Positions 16,969 through 25,162 of a DNA stretch of 32,696 nucleotides are shown one piece after another. Location of the stretch: NCBI GenBank assembly GCA_001874365.1, contig MPDF01000024.1:1-32696 (forward strand), written 5' to 3'. The DNA is from Gammaproteobacteria bacterium MedPE (GTDB lineage Bacteria > Pseudomonadota > Gammaproteobacteria > Enterobacterales > Psychrobiaceae). The notes below the pieces were generated by a model. That model ran no database searches. It was not told the DNA's origin and saw only the letters and a program-made list of their open reading frames with translations. A program made the translations under genes and the position numbers. Numbering within the stretch: the first letter of the stretch is position 1; each line of letters begins with the position of its first letter.

Positions 16969-17700
16969 ATGATATTTAAAAACATCAGTAAAAAAATTTA
17001 CCTTTATCACCCTAATGCTATTGTTTTCTGGCTATTGTTTTTTGGTCTCTATTTTCCAGTAATTTCTTTCGTGTTTGTGTCAATTATTTTAATTATTTAT
17101 ATATTTTGGCCATTTCAGTCGTATGACATACAAACGACTGACATTACATCTAACAAGGTTGTGCTCATTTCTCATGGGCTAAAGGATGATACGGCGACAT
17201 GGGTGACAACGCTGAAAAAACAACTGTTAACCAATGGCGGTGACGTTCAAGTGATTGCAATCGATTGGAGTCGCTATGCTGATAATGCGTTAACTTGTTC
17301 GGTGAACGGACGGCGTATTGGTCATGATATGGCTAATATTCTTTTAAAAAACTCTCAACTTATTGATATTCAATTGATCGGCCATAGTTGTGGTGCATTT
17401 GTTAATTATGGTATTTGTGAGGTGTTAAAAGAACATCAAAATGATATTAATGTTAATAGTATCTACTTAGCGCCTGTGTCTGTTTATGGTGGTATGTTTT
17501 GGGAGTTTGGTTTAGATAATTTTGGTGCTTGTGCTAACGAGAGTATCACATACTTTGATACCGAGGATCGCGTTCCTGGCAGCAATAGAGCCCCAATTCA
17601 TAGTACTGGCATTGATGTTACAGACTATAAACAACAATTTGGATTTGACGGTGCGCCACATCAATGGCCAATCTATTATTTTCTTGCTATTAACGAGTAG
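16969..17700 (+). CDS. Membrane-anchored alpha/beta hydrolase
   Basis: A 243-residue protein with an N-terminal hydrophobic hairpin (about 17-48) and a soluble alpha/beta hydrolase domain. Visible elements: SHGLKDD (68-74) as the oxyanion loop, nucleophile elbow IGHSCGAF with Ser140, and a late catalytic His in GAPHQWP (His231); an Asp in the FDTEDR region may complete the triad. Similar proteins act as esterases or lipases, but no substrate can be assigned. The gene stands alone, divergent from the small lipoprotein (96-nt gap) and convergent with the metal locus. Confidence 0.72.
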   Translation: MIFKNISKKIYLYHPNAIVFWLLFFGLYFPVISFVFVSIILIIYIFWPFQSYDIQTTDITSNKVVLISHGLKDDTATWVTTLKKQLLTNGGDVQVIAIDWSRYADNALTCSVNGRRIGHDMANILLKNSQLIDIQLIGHSCGAFVNYGICEVLKEHQNDINVNSIYLAPVSVYGGMFWEFGLDNFGACANESITYFDTEDRVPGSNRAPIHSTGIDVTDYKQQFGFDGAPHQWPIYYFLAINE

Positions 17701-17722
17701 TATTATCTCAATGCTACTCGTT
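17692..17722. terminator. Inverted repeat between convergent genes
   Basis: A perfect 9-bp inverted repeat, AACGAGTAG / CTACTCGTT, with a 13-nt loop; the left arm contains the hydrolase stop codon. It lies between convergent genes and could act as a bidirectional terminator, but neither side has a real T-run, so the call is tentative. Confidence 0.45.
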
Positions 17723-17737
17723 GAATATGACTATTTC

Positions 17738-18097
17738 TTAATGAGCATGACCATGTGATTTTTTGAAGTCTGATGATTCAGAGACTTCATTAACACTACC
17801 GTCTTTACCAACCTTGAAATATAACGTTTGGTTGTTGGCTTTATTGGTTGCTTTAACAATGAAGTTTTCTTTGCTTTCCTCAACCAAAATAAATTGTTCA
17901 AGTTTCACTTTATTCCACGAAGGATCAAGTTTGCCAACGCTCATGTTGTGGGACTTAAAGGTTAACATTTTCGCGGATGTCTGGGCTAAAGAGACAGCTC
18001 TGTCAGCACCCATTGCGCCGTGACCACCACCGTGGGCCAAGGTGTTACTCGAGATTGCGATAGTGGCCAATAACGTTAATGTTGTTAATAGTTTCAT
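17738..18097 (-). CDS. DUF6488-like His-rich periplasmic protein
   Basis: A 119-residue secreted protein. The signal peptide ends at about Ala21 (TLAHG). The mature N-terminus is HGGGHGAMG and the C-terminus ends KSHGHAH, so both ends carry candidate metal-binding histidines. The small middle domain (QTLYFKVGKDGSVNEV near the end) looks beta-rich. It matches the DUF6488 proteins found at the end of HupE/CzcA-type loci. A periplasmic metal-binding or delivery role is inferred from context and histidines. It is the last gene of the - strand metal operon, 23 nt after the anchor protein, with AGGAA about 7 nt upstream of its ATG. Confidence 0.72.
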   Translation of the reverse strand: MKLLTTLTLLATIAISSNTLAHGGGHGAMGADRAVSLAQTSAKMLTFKSHNMSVGKLDPSWNKVKLEQFILVEESKENFIVKATNKANNQTLYFKVGKDGSVNEVSESSDFKKSHGHAH

Positions 18098-18120
18098 AAT
18101 ATTTCCTACAGTTAATGATG

Positions 18121-18633
18121 TTATTTAAGACCTTCAATGACGAACTCGCCGCTGAAGATAAGTTGAATTTGAATGTCTTGGTCGCTTTTGTTTTTCCAGT
18201 ACCAGCCATGAGAGCCGTCAAAGGGAGCAGTAAAACTTCCTTTCATCGTATCACTTGTCGCGATAGTGTAAGACTCAAAGTAGCCAGTGGTATCGCCCTT
18301 AGGTTCACCGTGAAGATCGACGTAGACATCGCCGTTACTGGTGGACCATTCATAGGTGACTCTGTCAAACTTTGCCATGGCGAGTTTGTATTCAATGCCT
18401 CGGCCTGCGGGAACCGTTACTACGATGCTTTCTTGTTCGCCAGTACTGGCTTTGCCAGGTGCTTTTGGGGCTGGTTCTTCATTGAATACGGTTAGACCGA
18501 GTTTGCCGCCAAGCCCCGTTGGATCGATGTTGTATTCTGCCGGTAAAATAATGCATACCAACGTGATTACAGCAATGATAGTGGCAACTAAACTTGCTTT
18601 AACCAGTGAAATAGATGATTGATGTTGTTCCAT
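18121..18633 (-). CDS. Transmembrane anchor protein of HME-RND locus
   Basis: A 170-residue protein with a single membrane segment near residues 12-32 and a periplasmic beta domain. This resembles the family annotated simply as transmembrane anchor protein, which sits beside HupE/UreJ and CzcA-type genes. The mature domain includes IVVTVPAGRGIEYKLAMAKF and a WYWKNKSDQDIQIQL segment typical of a beta-sandwich. Function is unknown; it could tether or stabilise the efflux machinery. It lies between the HupE gene and DUF6488 in the same operon. Confidence 0.68.
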   Translation of the reverse strand: MEQHQSSISLVKASLVATIIAVITLVCIILPAEYNIDPTGLGGKLGLTVFNEEPAPKAPGKASTGEQESIVVTVPAGRGIEYKLAMAKFDRVTYEWSTSNGDVYVDLHGEPKGDTTGYFESYTIATSDTMKGSFTAPFDGSHGWYWKNKSDQDIQIQLIFSGEFVIEGLK

Positions 18634-18670
18634 AATAATATCTCTAAAAATTTGAATTAGTTAATCTTAA

Positions 18671-19366
18671 TTAGCTAACGAAATAGCCAGTTAATTGCAT
18701 GCCAACAAGCATCACACCAGCGCTCATTAGGGCGGTATTTGCTACGTCAGAAAAACGGGTAAAACTTGTATGACGGCGCCAAAAGTTAATCGCCAACAAG
18801 ATGAAAATTAGCGCTAAGACTTGCCCGAGTTCTACGCCGATATTAAACGCTATTAGGTTTGGTATCAGTCCATCAGTAGGCAAGCCGAACTCTTGGATTT
18901 TTGTGGCGAGGCCGAAACCGTGGAACAAACCGAAGATTAATACTGCCTTTTTGGGATCCGGTTGAAAGCCAAAGGTGCGTTTAAAGCCACCAAGGTTATC
19001 GAAACCTTTGTAAATCACCGAGAAACCTATGATGGCGTCAATCAAATAGGCATTTACTTGGATATCAGCGAGCACGCCGCTCATTAACGTAATACAGTGA
19101 CCAATAGTGAACATGCTAACGTAAATGAGTACTTCTTTTGTGCGGCGTATAAAAAATAGTACGCCGACGAGGAATAACAGATGATCGTAACCTGTGACCA
19201 TGTGTTTAGCACCGATATAGATAAAGGGCAGAATGTGAACCCCTTGATTATTTTCAATAAAATTACGTGTCTTGTCATCAACGCCGTGGGCGAAAACATC
19301 AAAAGATGTCATCGCCAGCAGCAATGTTGTAACAAACAGTAAGGCGATGAGTTTAAACTTGCTCAC
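18671..19366 (-). CDS. HupE/UreJ family metal transport protein
   Basis: A 231-residue membrane protein with an N-terminal signal-like segment ending near Ala27 and about six TM helices. The nickel/cobalt permease hallmark HX5DH is present as His55...Asp61-His62 in HMVTGYDHLLFL, and a second conserved site is FGLFHGFGLA. HupE/UreJ proteins move Ni2+ or related divalent ions; the role beside an efflux pump may be metal movement or sensing. The start is GTG at 19366, preceded by AGGA, and it overlaps the CzcA stop by 14 nt, so it is translationally coupled to the pump. Confidence 0.85.
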   Translation of the reverse strand: MSKFKLIALLFVTTLLLAMTSFDVFAHGVDDKTRNFIENNQGVHILPFIYIGAKHMVTGYDHLLFLVGVLFFIRRTKEVLIYVSMFTIGHCITLMSGVLADIQVNAYLIDAIIGFSVIYKGFDNLGGFKRTFGFQPDPKKAVLIFGLFHGFGLATKIQEFGLPTDGLIPNLIAFNIGVELGQVLALIFILLAINFWRRHTSFTRFSDVANTALMSAGVMLVGMQLTGYFVS

Positions 19367-22300
19367 GTGTTACGTCCTGATTTTTAGTTAGTTTTGCTGA
19401 ATGTAATAGACGGTATAAAACGGGAAGTACAAATAACGTCAAGAGAGTGGATGAAATAACGCCGCCAATTACAACGGTGGCTAATGGTCGTTGTACCTCT
19501 GAGCCAATACCTGTGTTTAGCGCCATAGGAACGAAGCCCAATGATGCAACAAGAGCAGTGGTTAGTACGGGACGAAGTCGAGTGACAGCGCCTTTGATAA
19601 TGGCCGCTTCAAGGCTCAAGCTGGTGCGTAAATCACGAATGAACGACACCATGACTAAGCCGTTTAAGATAGCAATTCCCGAAAGGGCGATAAAACCAAT
19701 TGCGGCAGAAATCGAAAACGGAATGTCACGTAATAATAAAGCAAAGACGCCTCCAGTTAACGCAAGTGGCACACCACTAAAGATAATCATAGAGTCTTTA
19801 AATGAGCCCATTGCCAGTAATAATAAGCCAACGATTAGCACTAGAGTTACTGGCACAACAATGCTTAATCGCTGCGACGCAGATTGTAATTTCTGATAGG
19901 TCCCGCCATATTCAATCCAATAACCTGCTGGTAACGCAACATTGTTATTGATCGCTTGCTGAACATCACCAACAAAGCTACCTAAGTCGCGGCCGCGAAC
20001 ATTTGCGGTGACTACAACGCGGCGTTTACCGTTTTCGCGATTGACTTGGTTTGCACCATTGATACGTTCAGTAGTCGCTAATTGACTCAACGGGATTACG
20101 TGGCCATCATTGAGGGTAATCGGTAACTCTAATAAGCGGTCGACATCATTACGTAGACTGTCAGGTAGACGTACCACGATATCGAAACGCTTATCACCTT
20201 CGTAGTATTTACCAGCTACTTGACCACCCATGGCAACGGCCAGTTGCTCTTGTAACGCGGCTTTGCTTAGGCCATAAAATGCCAGCTGTTGCTCGTTAGG
20301 TAAGATGGTTAGCATTGGCAGGCCTTTTGTTTGTTCGAGTGATATGTCACGAATACCATCAACACTACTAATCGCTTGCTCAATCGATTTACCGACGTTT
20401 GCTAGCGTATCAAAATCGTCGCCAAAGACTTTGATAGCAAGCTCTGAACGCACACCTGCCAATAGCTCATTAAAGCGCATTTGAATTGGTTGTAAGAACT
20501 CATAACGATTACCTGGAATAGGTGATACGACGGCTTCAAGCTCATCAACCACTTGGCTTTTTAGCTTGCTCGGGTTAGGCCATTGTTCTCGTGGCTTAAG
20601 AATAACGAAGGTATCAGCAACACTTGGCGGCATGGGATCTGTGGCAACGTCTGGCGTGCCTATCTTTGAAAATACACGCTCAACCTCAGGCATTTGGGAA
20701 ATTCGCGCCTCTAGTTCACGTTGTAGTTCGATAGACTGTGTGAGTGATGTGCCAGGAATTCGCAATGCGTGCATCGCAATGTCGCCCTCATCGAGATTAG
20801 GTACAAATTCACTGCCTAATTTGCTCGATACAAAACCTGCACTTACCACTAATATCAATGCCGAGGCAATTACTAACCAGCGGGCTTTTAAAACTAGAGT
20901 GAGTAATGGACGATAAAGTTTTTCAGCGCCACTCATCACCACATTGTGCTTCTCTGCCACTGGCTTTTTAAAGAGCAGAGCGATGGCCGCTGGCACGAAG
21001 GTAACGGATAACAGCATAGCGCTCACCAGTGCAATAATCACGGTAATAGCCATTGGGTGGAACATCTTACCTTCTACCCCTGATAAGGCGAAAATCGGCA
21101 AGTACACAGCTGTGATAATAAATACGCCAAAGAGTGCAGGGCGAATAACCTCACGGGTTGCATCAAATACTAACGTTAATCGTTGTTTGAGTGGCATCAC
21201 ATTACCCGTAGCGGCTTGTGATAAACGGCGCATACAGTTTTCAACAATGATGATAGCGCCGTCAACCAAGAGCCCGAAATCTAGGGCACCGAGGCTCATT
21301 AAATTCGCGCTGGTTTTAGTCTGCACCATACCTGTAATAGTCATGAGCATTGCAAAAGGAATGACAGCAGCGGTTAGCAGTGCGGCTCTAAAGTTGCCAA
21401 GTAAAAGAAACAAGATAACGATGACTAAAATCGCGCCTTCGGTGAGATTCATCTTCACCGTATCTAGGGTCTTGTTAACTAATGTTGTGCGATCGTACAC
21501 CGCATTAGCTTTGATCCCCGCAGGTAGGTTTTGATTAATAACAGCAAGGCGCTTACCAACATCGTAGGCTACTTGTTGACTGTTCTCGCCAATCAACATG
21601 AATACTGTGCTTAGTACGACCTCTCGACCATTTTGCGTTGCGGCGCCTGTTCGTAATTCTTTACCTTCACCAACATTTGCCACATCACCAATGGTAATGA
21701 CTTCACTGCCACTTCCTTTGACGGGGACTTCGTTGAGTTGATTAATATCTTCCACTTGTCCTGGTAAGCGAATAAGCCATTGGGCACCATTTCGCTCAAT
21801 AAAGCCGGCGCCGCGGTTTTGATTGTGACTGCCGATAGCGCTGATTACATCTTGTTGGCTAATGCCATATTCCATTAATTTTTCTGGGTTAATTGCAACG
21901 AGTATTTCCCGCTCGAATCCGCCAATGGGATTCACTTCGACCACACCTTCAACTTGCATCAGTTGTGGACGAATAATCCAATCGTGAACGGTGCGTAATT
22001 GCGTAGCGGTGATCGCTGAACCATCGCTATTTGTTGCTCCGTCTACAGCATCAACCGTGAACATGAATATTTCACCAAGACCCGTTGAAATGGGCCCTAA
22101 TTCGGGCTCACTGCCAACGGGTAATTCAGACTTAGCGCTGTTAATTCGCTCGTTGACAAGTTGACGGGCGAAATAGATATCGGTGTCGTCTTTGAATATA
22201 GCGATGACCTGCGATAAGCCATAACGAGAAACGGAGCGAGTATTCTCTAAGTTGGGAATACCTGCGAGCGCCGTTTCTAGCGGGTAAGTAATACGTTGCT

Positions 22301-22484
22301 CAACTTCAAGTGGTGTGTAACCTGCAACTTCTGTGTTGATGACAACTTGCACATTGGTGATGTCAGGCACAGCATCAATGGGAAGCTTGGTAAAATTGTA
22401 GATACCCAGTGCGGCGACCGCCAACACGAGGATCATAATGAGCTTGTTGCGGTTAATCGCAAACTTTAAAATGGACTCTAACAT
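19353..22484 (-). CDS. CzcA/CusA-family heavy-metal efflux RND pump
   Basis: A 1043-residue HME-RND inner-membrane transporter of standard length, with TM1 at about 11-30, a large periplasmic domain and the TM2-6 bundle at about 345-490, then the same layout repeated. The TM4 signature DFG-x3-DGA-x3-VEN is exact (Asp402, Asp408, Glu415), which is the CzcA-type pattern associated with divalent cations (Zn/Co/Cd) rather than the Cu(I)/Ag(I) CusA type. It exports periplasmic or cytoplasmic metal through the adaptor and TolC-like channel encoded upstream. The metal is inferred from the signature only. Confidence 0.9.
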   Translation of the reverse strand: MLESILKFAINRNKLIMILVLAVAALGIYNFTKLPIDAVPDITNVQVVINTEVAGYTPLEVEQRITYPLETALAGIPNLENTRSVSRYGLSQVIAIFKDDTDIYFARQLVNERINSAKSELPVGSEPELGPISTGLGEIFMFTVDAVDGATNSDGSAITATQLRTVHDWIIRPQLMQVEGVVEVNPIGGFEREILVAINPEKLMEYGISQQDVISAIGSHNQNRGAGFIERNGAQWLIRLPGQVEDINQLNEVPVKGSGSEVITIGDVANVGEGKELRTGAATQNGREVVLSTVFMLIGENSQQVAYDVGKRLAVINQNLPAGIKANAVYDRTTLVNKTLDTVKMNLTEGAILVIVILFLLLGNFRAALLTAAVIPFAMLMTITGMVQTKTSANLMSLGALDFGLLVDGAIIIVENCMRRLSQAATGNVMPLKQRLTLVFDATREVIRPALFGVFIITAVYLPIFALSGVEGKMFHPMAITVIIALVSAMLLSVTFVPAAIALLFKKPVAEKHNVVMSGAEKLYRPLLTLVLKARWLVIASALILVVSAGFVSSKLGSEFVPNLDEGDIAMHALRIPGTSLTQSIELQRELEARISQMPEVERVFSKIGTPDVATDPMPPSVADTFVILKPREQWPNPSKLKSQVVDELEAVVSPIPGNRYEFLQPIQMRFNELLAGVRSELAIKVFGDDFDTLANVGKSIEQAISSVDGIRDISLEQTKGLPMLTILPNEQQLAFYGLSKAALQEQLAVAMGGQVAGKYYEGDKRFDIVVRLPDSLRNDVDRLLELPITLNDGHVIPLSQLATTERINGANQVNRENGKRRVVVTANVRGRDLGSFVGDVQQAINNNVALPAGYWIEYGGTYQKLQSASQRLSIVVPVTLVLIVGLLLLAMGSFKDSMIIFSGVPLALTGGVFALLLRDIPFSISAAIGFIALSGIAILNGLVMVSFIRDLRTSLSLEAAIIKGAVTRLRPVLTTALVASLGFVPMALNTGIGSEVQRPLATVVIGGVISSTLLTLFVLPVLYRLLHSAKLTKNQDVTREQV

Positions 22485-22493
22485 GCAAATTCC

Positions 22494-23735
22494 TTAGTGA
22501 TCGTGTGACGCGCCAGATTTTTCAATATCGGCTTTGATGATGTAACTATTTTTAGATACATATTCAGCACCTGTCTTGATCCCGCTTTTTACTTCTATCC
22601 AGCCATTAGACTCACGACCGAGCTCTAGCATTCGTACTTCATATTGTTCGCCAATTTTTGTGTAGACCACCGTAAAATCGCGAAAGGCTTGCAACGCATC
22701 CTTTTCAACGGCCATTGGTACCGTAAAACTGCCTAACGAAATCGCGGCTTTGGCAAATTGACCCACTGTAAACTGGCCTTGTGAATTATCAATGTTGGCG
22801 CGATAAACCTTGGCCTGCTGTGGTGTTAAATGAGGTAAACTCTCAAAAAACGTTGTTTGAACAACTTGTTCGCCAAGCATTATTGATACGGGCGTATCTA
22901 TTTCAATCTGTTGTCGCACATCGCCAAAGGTAGCGACCTCAGCGACCAATTGTGAGGTATTGGTTATGGTGATTAACGTGTCGTCACCTGTTTGTTCGCC
23001 AACACCAGTCATCTGCGCAGTAACAATGCCGTCCATTGGCGAACGTACGTCGTAGTTACTCAGATTACTGTTGCTCTCAATCGTCAGTAGTTTCTGACCT
23101 TTGCGAACACGTTGTCCTTGACGTACCCACAATGCCGTCACTTCACCTGCAAATCGAGCGCTAATGTTACGTGTGGCGTTCGGCGCTAAGACTAACTTGC
23201 CGTAAGCTCGCTCAATATTGTGCAGTGTCTTAGGGCCGATGGTATTAGTGTCAATTGCCATACTGGTTGCTAGCTCGTTGCTAATGGTAATGCGACCTTC
23301 AAAATTATCGTACTGCCATTGATGGCTTTTACCTTGATAACTGGCTGTTACTGTCACCATGAATGAGTGTGGTTCGTAGATTTCCATGTCGCCACGGAGA
23401 TAGTTGTTTTCTTGATAAAAATTGATGTCGTCGACAACGTTACCAAGGCGCGTTAACTTTACGTTGATATCGATGTCTTGTGGCGCTACCTCGCTGCCAT
23501 TGTTGCTAGCGTAGATGCGAAACTCAGGTGGAACGCCTGTTTCAAAAATAGCTAATTCAATGGCAAAGTCACCATCGCGTAGCATTCGCCCATTGTGAGG
23601 GCCTTTTTCTACCTCAGCAGCTTGCGCTGTCTCTTGCTGGTGATCGCTTCGTGCTAGCGTACTTGGCGTTATAGTTAGACCAGCAATAGCAAGATGGCTG
23701 ACGAGAATGGCACTAATAATTGGATTCTTTTTCAT
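22494..23735 (-). CDS. Efflux RND periplasmic adaptor subunit (CzcB-like)
   Basis: A 413-residue membrane fusion protein. A signal peptide is seen in the first 28 or so residues. The following EKGPHNGRMLRDGDFAIE segment is the N-terminal domain typical of CzcB-type adaptors. Barrel-sandwich lipoyl motifs are seen around GEVTALWVRQGQRVRKGQK and SPMDGIVTAQMTGVGEQ, flanking a very short or absent alpha-hairpin. The C-terminus ends GASHDH, with His residues that may bind metal. It links the CzcA-type pump to the TolC-family channel; the pump gene begins 9 nt downstream. Confidence 0.88.
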   Translation of the reverse strand: MKKNPIISAILVSHLAIAGLTITPSTLARSDHQQETAQAAEVEKGPHNGRMLRDGDFAIELAIFETGVPPEFRIYASNNGSEVAPQDIDINVKLTRLGNVVDDINFYQENNYLRGDMEIYEPHSFMVTVTASYQGKSHQWQYDNFEGRITISNELATSMAIDTNTIGPKTLHNIERAYGKLVLAPNATRNISARFAGEVTALWVRQGQRVRKGQKLLTIESNSNLSNYDVRSPMDGIVTAQMTGVGEQTGDDTLITITNTSQLVAEVATFGDVRQQIEIDTPVSIMLGEQVVQTTFFESLPHLTPQQAKVYRANIDNSQGQFTVGQFAKAAISLGSFTVPMAVEKDALQAFRDFTVVYTKIGEQYEVRMLELGRESNGWIEVKSGIKTGAEYVSKNSYIIKADIEKSGASHDH

Positions 23736-23743
23736 AATGAGCT

Positions 23744-25075
23744 CTATGATTGATTCATTGACAGTGAGGCACCGCTTAGGCGCTCTAATTCGATATTTAA
23801 CAATGCGATATTGGTGTAAGCTTCGATGAGTTCACCTTGCGCGCTAATGAGTTCTTGTTGCACGTCATTCCATTCGCTATAGCGTAAGCTGCCGAGTTTA
23901 TAAGCCTTTTCAGCTTGTTTATCAGCCTGCTCTAGCGCAGGCAGCGTGGTGCTGGACAGCGTTTCAATGACATGACGATTGTGTCTAATCTTGTGGCTTA
24001 ATAGCAGTAACTCTTTACTGACTTGCTTAAACCATGCGTCAGCATTTGCTTGGTTTTGTTGTTGCTTAGCGTTTAGCGCAGTGATGGTGCCGCGATTACG
24101 ATCTTTACCGCCAAAGGGAATGCTAATGCCGGCGTTAAAACCGATATCGTCAACGGCTTCATTGCGTTTCAATCCTGCGCTGATTTGCCATGCTGGTTGG
24201 CTAGTGGATTTAGCTAGCGCAATTTCTGACTGCATAATTTGGCGCTGCGCGGCAAAGTGTAAATAACGTGGGTTATTTTTTAGTTGACTGATGAGTGTCT
24301 CTAGCGATTGGATATTCGGGAGCTGTTGTAAATTGCCAATCACATTGAAGTCTCTATCACCTTGCCATTGAGCAGAAAGTTGCGCTTTAGTCGCTTCTAT
24401 TTCGTGAGTGAGATCTTCTACCACTAAGGCTTTTTTTGATAGATTGGCCTGCGCGCGTAACTCGTCAATTACCTTTAATTGGCCTACTTTGACGCGGCGA
24501 GTAATCTGCTTGAGCATGTCATTAGCAGTTCGCTGCGCTAACTTCGCTAATATCAATTGTTCTTGTTGTGATAACAAGGTAATGAAGTGACTGGCAGTAT
24601 CAGCGGCAACATCAAGGGCAGTGAGCTGACGCTTGAATTGACTGAGGTTGGCACTGTCTTTGGCAAGGGCGATCCGTGAATCGATAATGTCTTGCTCAAG
24701 CAGCCAAGAGATACTTAAACTTGTTTGCATGCCTGAGAGAGCAGAATAGCTACCAGTACCTAATACATCTTCCACTTGAGCGTTAATCATCATTGGTGTT
24801 TTGGTACTTGCTTGGAGAAGTTCTCCATCGGCGACTTGCTTGGCAAACTTATAGCTGCGCAGTTGTGGATGCTGAGCCAAGGTTTGCTTGATCGCTTGAC
24901 TGAGACTTAAGCGTTGCTGTGACTTTTTTATAGACTCTTGCGCTACGCTCTGAGGGGAAATTAACGCCAATGACACAAATGATATTGCGCACCACAATGG
25001 GTATTTTTTATTATACCGATTCACAATCGGTTTTTTAGCTAAATAGCTAAAAGGATTTAACGCGGTAAGTGACAT
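23744..25075 (-). CDS. TolC-family outer membrane channel protein
   Basis: A 443-residue outer membrane factor with the duplicated long-helix pattern of the TolC/CzcC family (QQRLSLSQAIKQTLAQHPQL near the start of the mature protein, repeated later as helical bundles ending LERLSGASLS). The start ATG 25075 is preceded by a strong AGAGGA about 5-6 nt away. This gives an unusually long n-region of about 25 residues before the signal peptide core (LWCAISFVSLALISPQSVAQ); a GTG at 25024 would give a more ordinary signal peptide but has no ribosome binding site. A repressor-site copy is embedded in codons 15-21. It is the first gene of the pump operon. Confidence 0.87.
   Translation of the reverse strand: MSLTALNPFSYLAKKPIVNRYNKKYPLWCAISFVSLALISPQSVAQESIKKSQQRLSLSQAIKQTLAQHPQLRSYKFAKQVADGELLQASTKTPMMINAQVEDVLGTGSYSALSGMQTSLSISWLLEQDIIDSRIALAKDSANLSQFKRQLTALDVAADTASHFITLLSQQEQLILAKLAQRTANDMLKQITRRVKVGQLKVIDELRAQANLSKKALVVEDLTHEIEATKAQLSAQWQGDRDFNVIGNLQQLPNIQSLETLISQLKNNPRYLHFAAQRQIMQSEIALAKSTSQPAWQISAGLKRNEAVDDIGFNAGISIPFGGKDRNRGTITALNAKQQQNQANADAWFKQVSKELLLLSHKIRHNRHVIETLSSTTLPALEQADKQAEKAYKLGSLRYSEWNDVQQELISAQGELIEAYTNIALLNIELERLSGASLSMNQS
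25013..25033. promoter_or_regulatory. Putative BlaI-family operator, copy D (inside tolC start)
   Basis: An inverted repeat with half-sites ATACCGAT and ATCGGTTT separated by five bases (TCACA). It differs from the perfect dyad by one base and shares spacing and half-sites with three other copies in the locus. It lies inside the TolC-family coding region, 42 nt after the start codon and 89 bp centre-to-centre from copy C, so it may be an auxiliary operator. Confidence 0.6.
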
Positions 25076-25101
25076 GATGTCCTCTTAAATAGATCGTCAT
25101 A

Positions 25102-25122
25102 AAACCTATCGTAAATCGGTTT
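25102..25122. promoter_or_regulatory. Putative BlaI-family operator, copy C (tolC promoter)
   Basis: Half-sites AAACCTAT and ATCGGTTT separated by CGTAA. It starts at the downstream edge of a TATAAA-like -10 on the minus strand (25121-25126, overlapping by two bases), the same geometry as copy A on the blaI promoter, so a bound repressor would block transcription of the tolC-pump operon. Confidence 0.72.
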
Positions 25123-25126
25123 TATA
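25121..25126 (-). promoter_or_regulatory. Putative -10 element of tolC-pump operon
   Basis: TATAAA on the minus strand, 46 nt before the TolC-family start and directly next to operator C. No good -35 is seen at 16-18 nt upstream, where the terminator stem of the previous gene lies. The call therefore depends mainly on the operator geometry. Confidence 0.45.
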
Positions 25127-25132
25127 GTGAAT

Positions 25133-25155
25133 AAAAAACGCCAGCACAGCTAGCG
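25133..25155 (-). terminator. Intrinsic terminator after M56 gene
   Basis: On the minus strand a 7-bp stem (CGCTAGC / GCTGGCG with one T-G pair) and a 3-nt loop is followed by six Ts. It starts 8 nt after the M56 stop codon and separates the regulator pair from the pump operon, so the two are separate or only partly linked transcripts. Confidence 0.75.
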
Positions 25156-25162
25156 CAATGTG

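Noticed and set aside
18115-18495. Plus-strand reading frames opposite the anchor protein, HupE, pump and TolC genes
   Set aside because: They are antisense shadows of clear minus-strand genes and show no family motifs or ribosome binding sites.
19353-22484. Copper/silver pump (CusA)
   Set aside because: The TM4 signature is the divalent CzcA type, not the CusA type; a copper role cannot be ruled out but is not supported.
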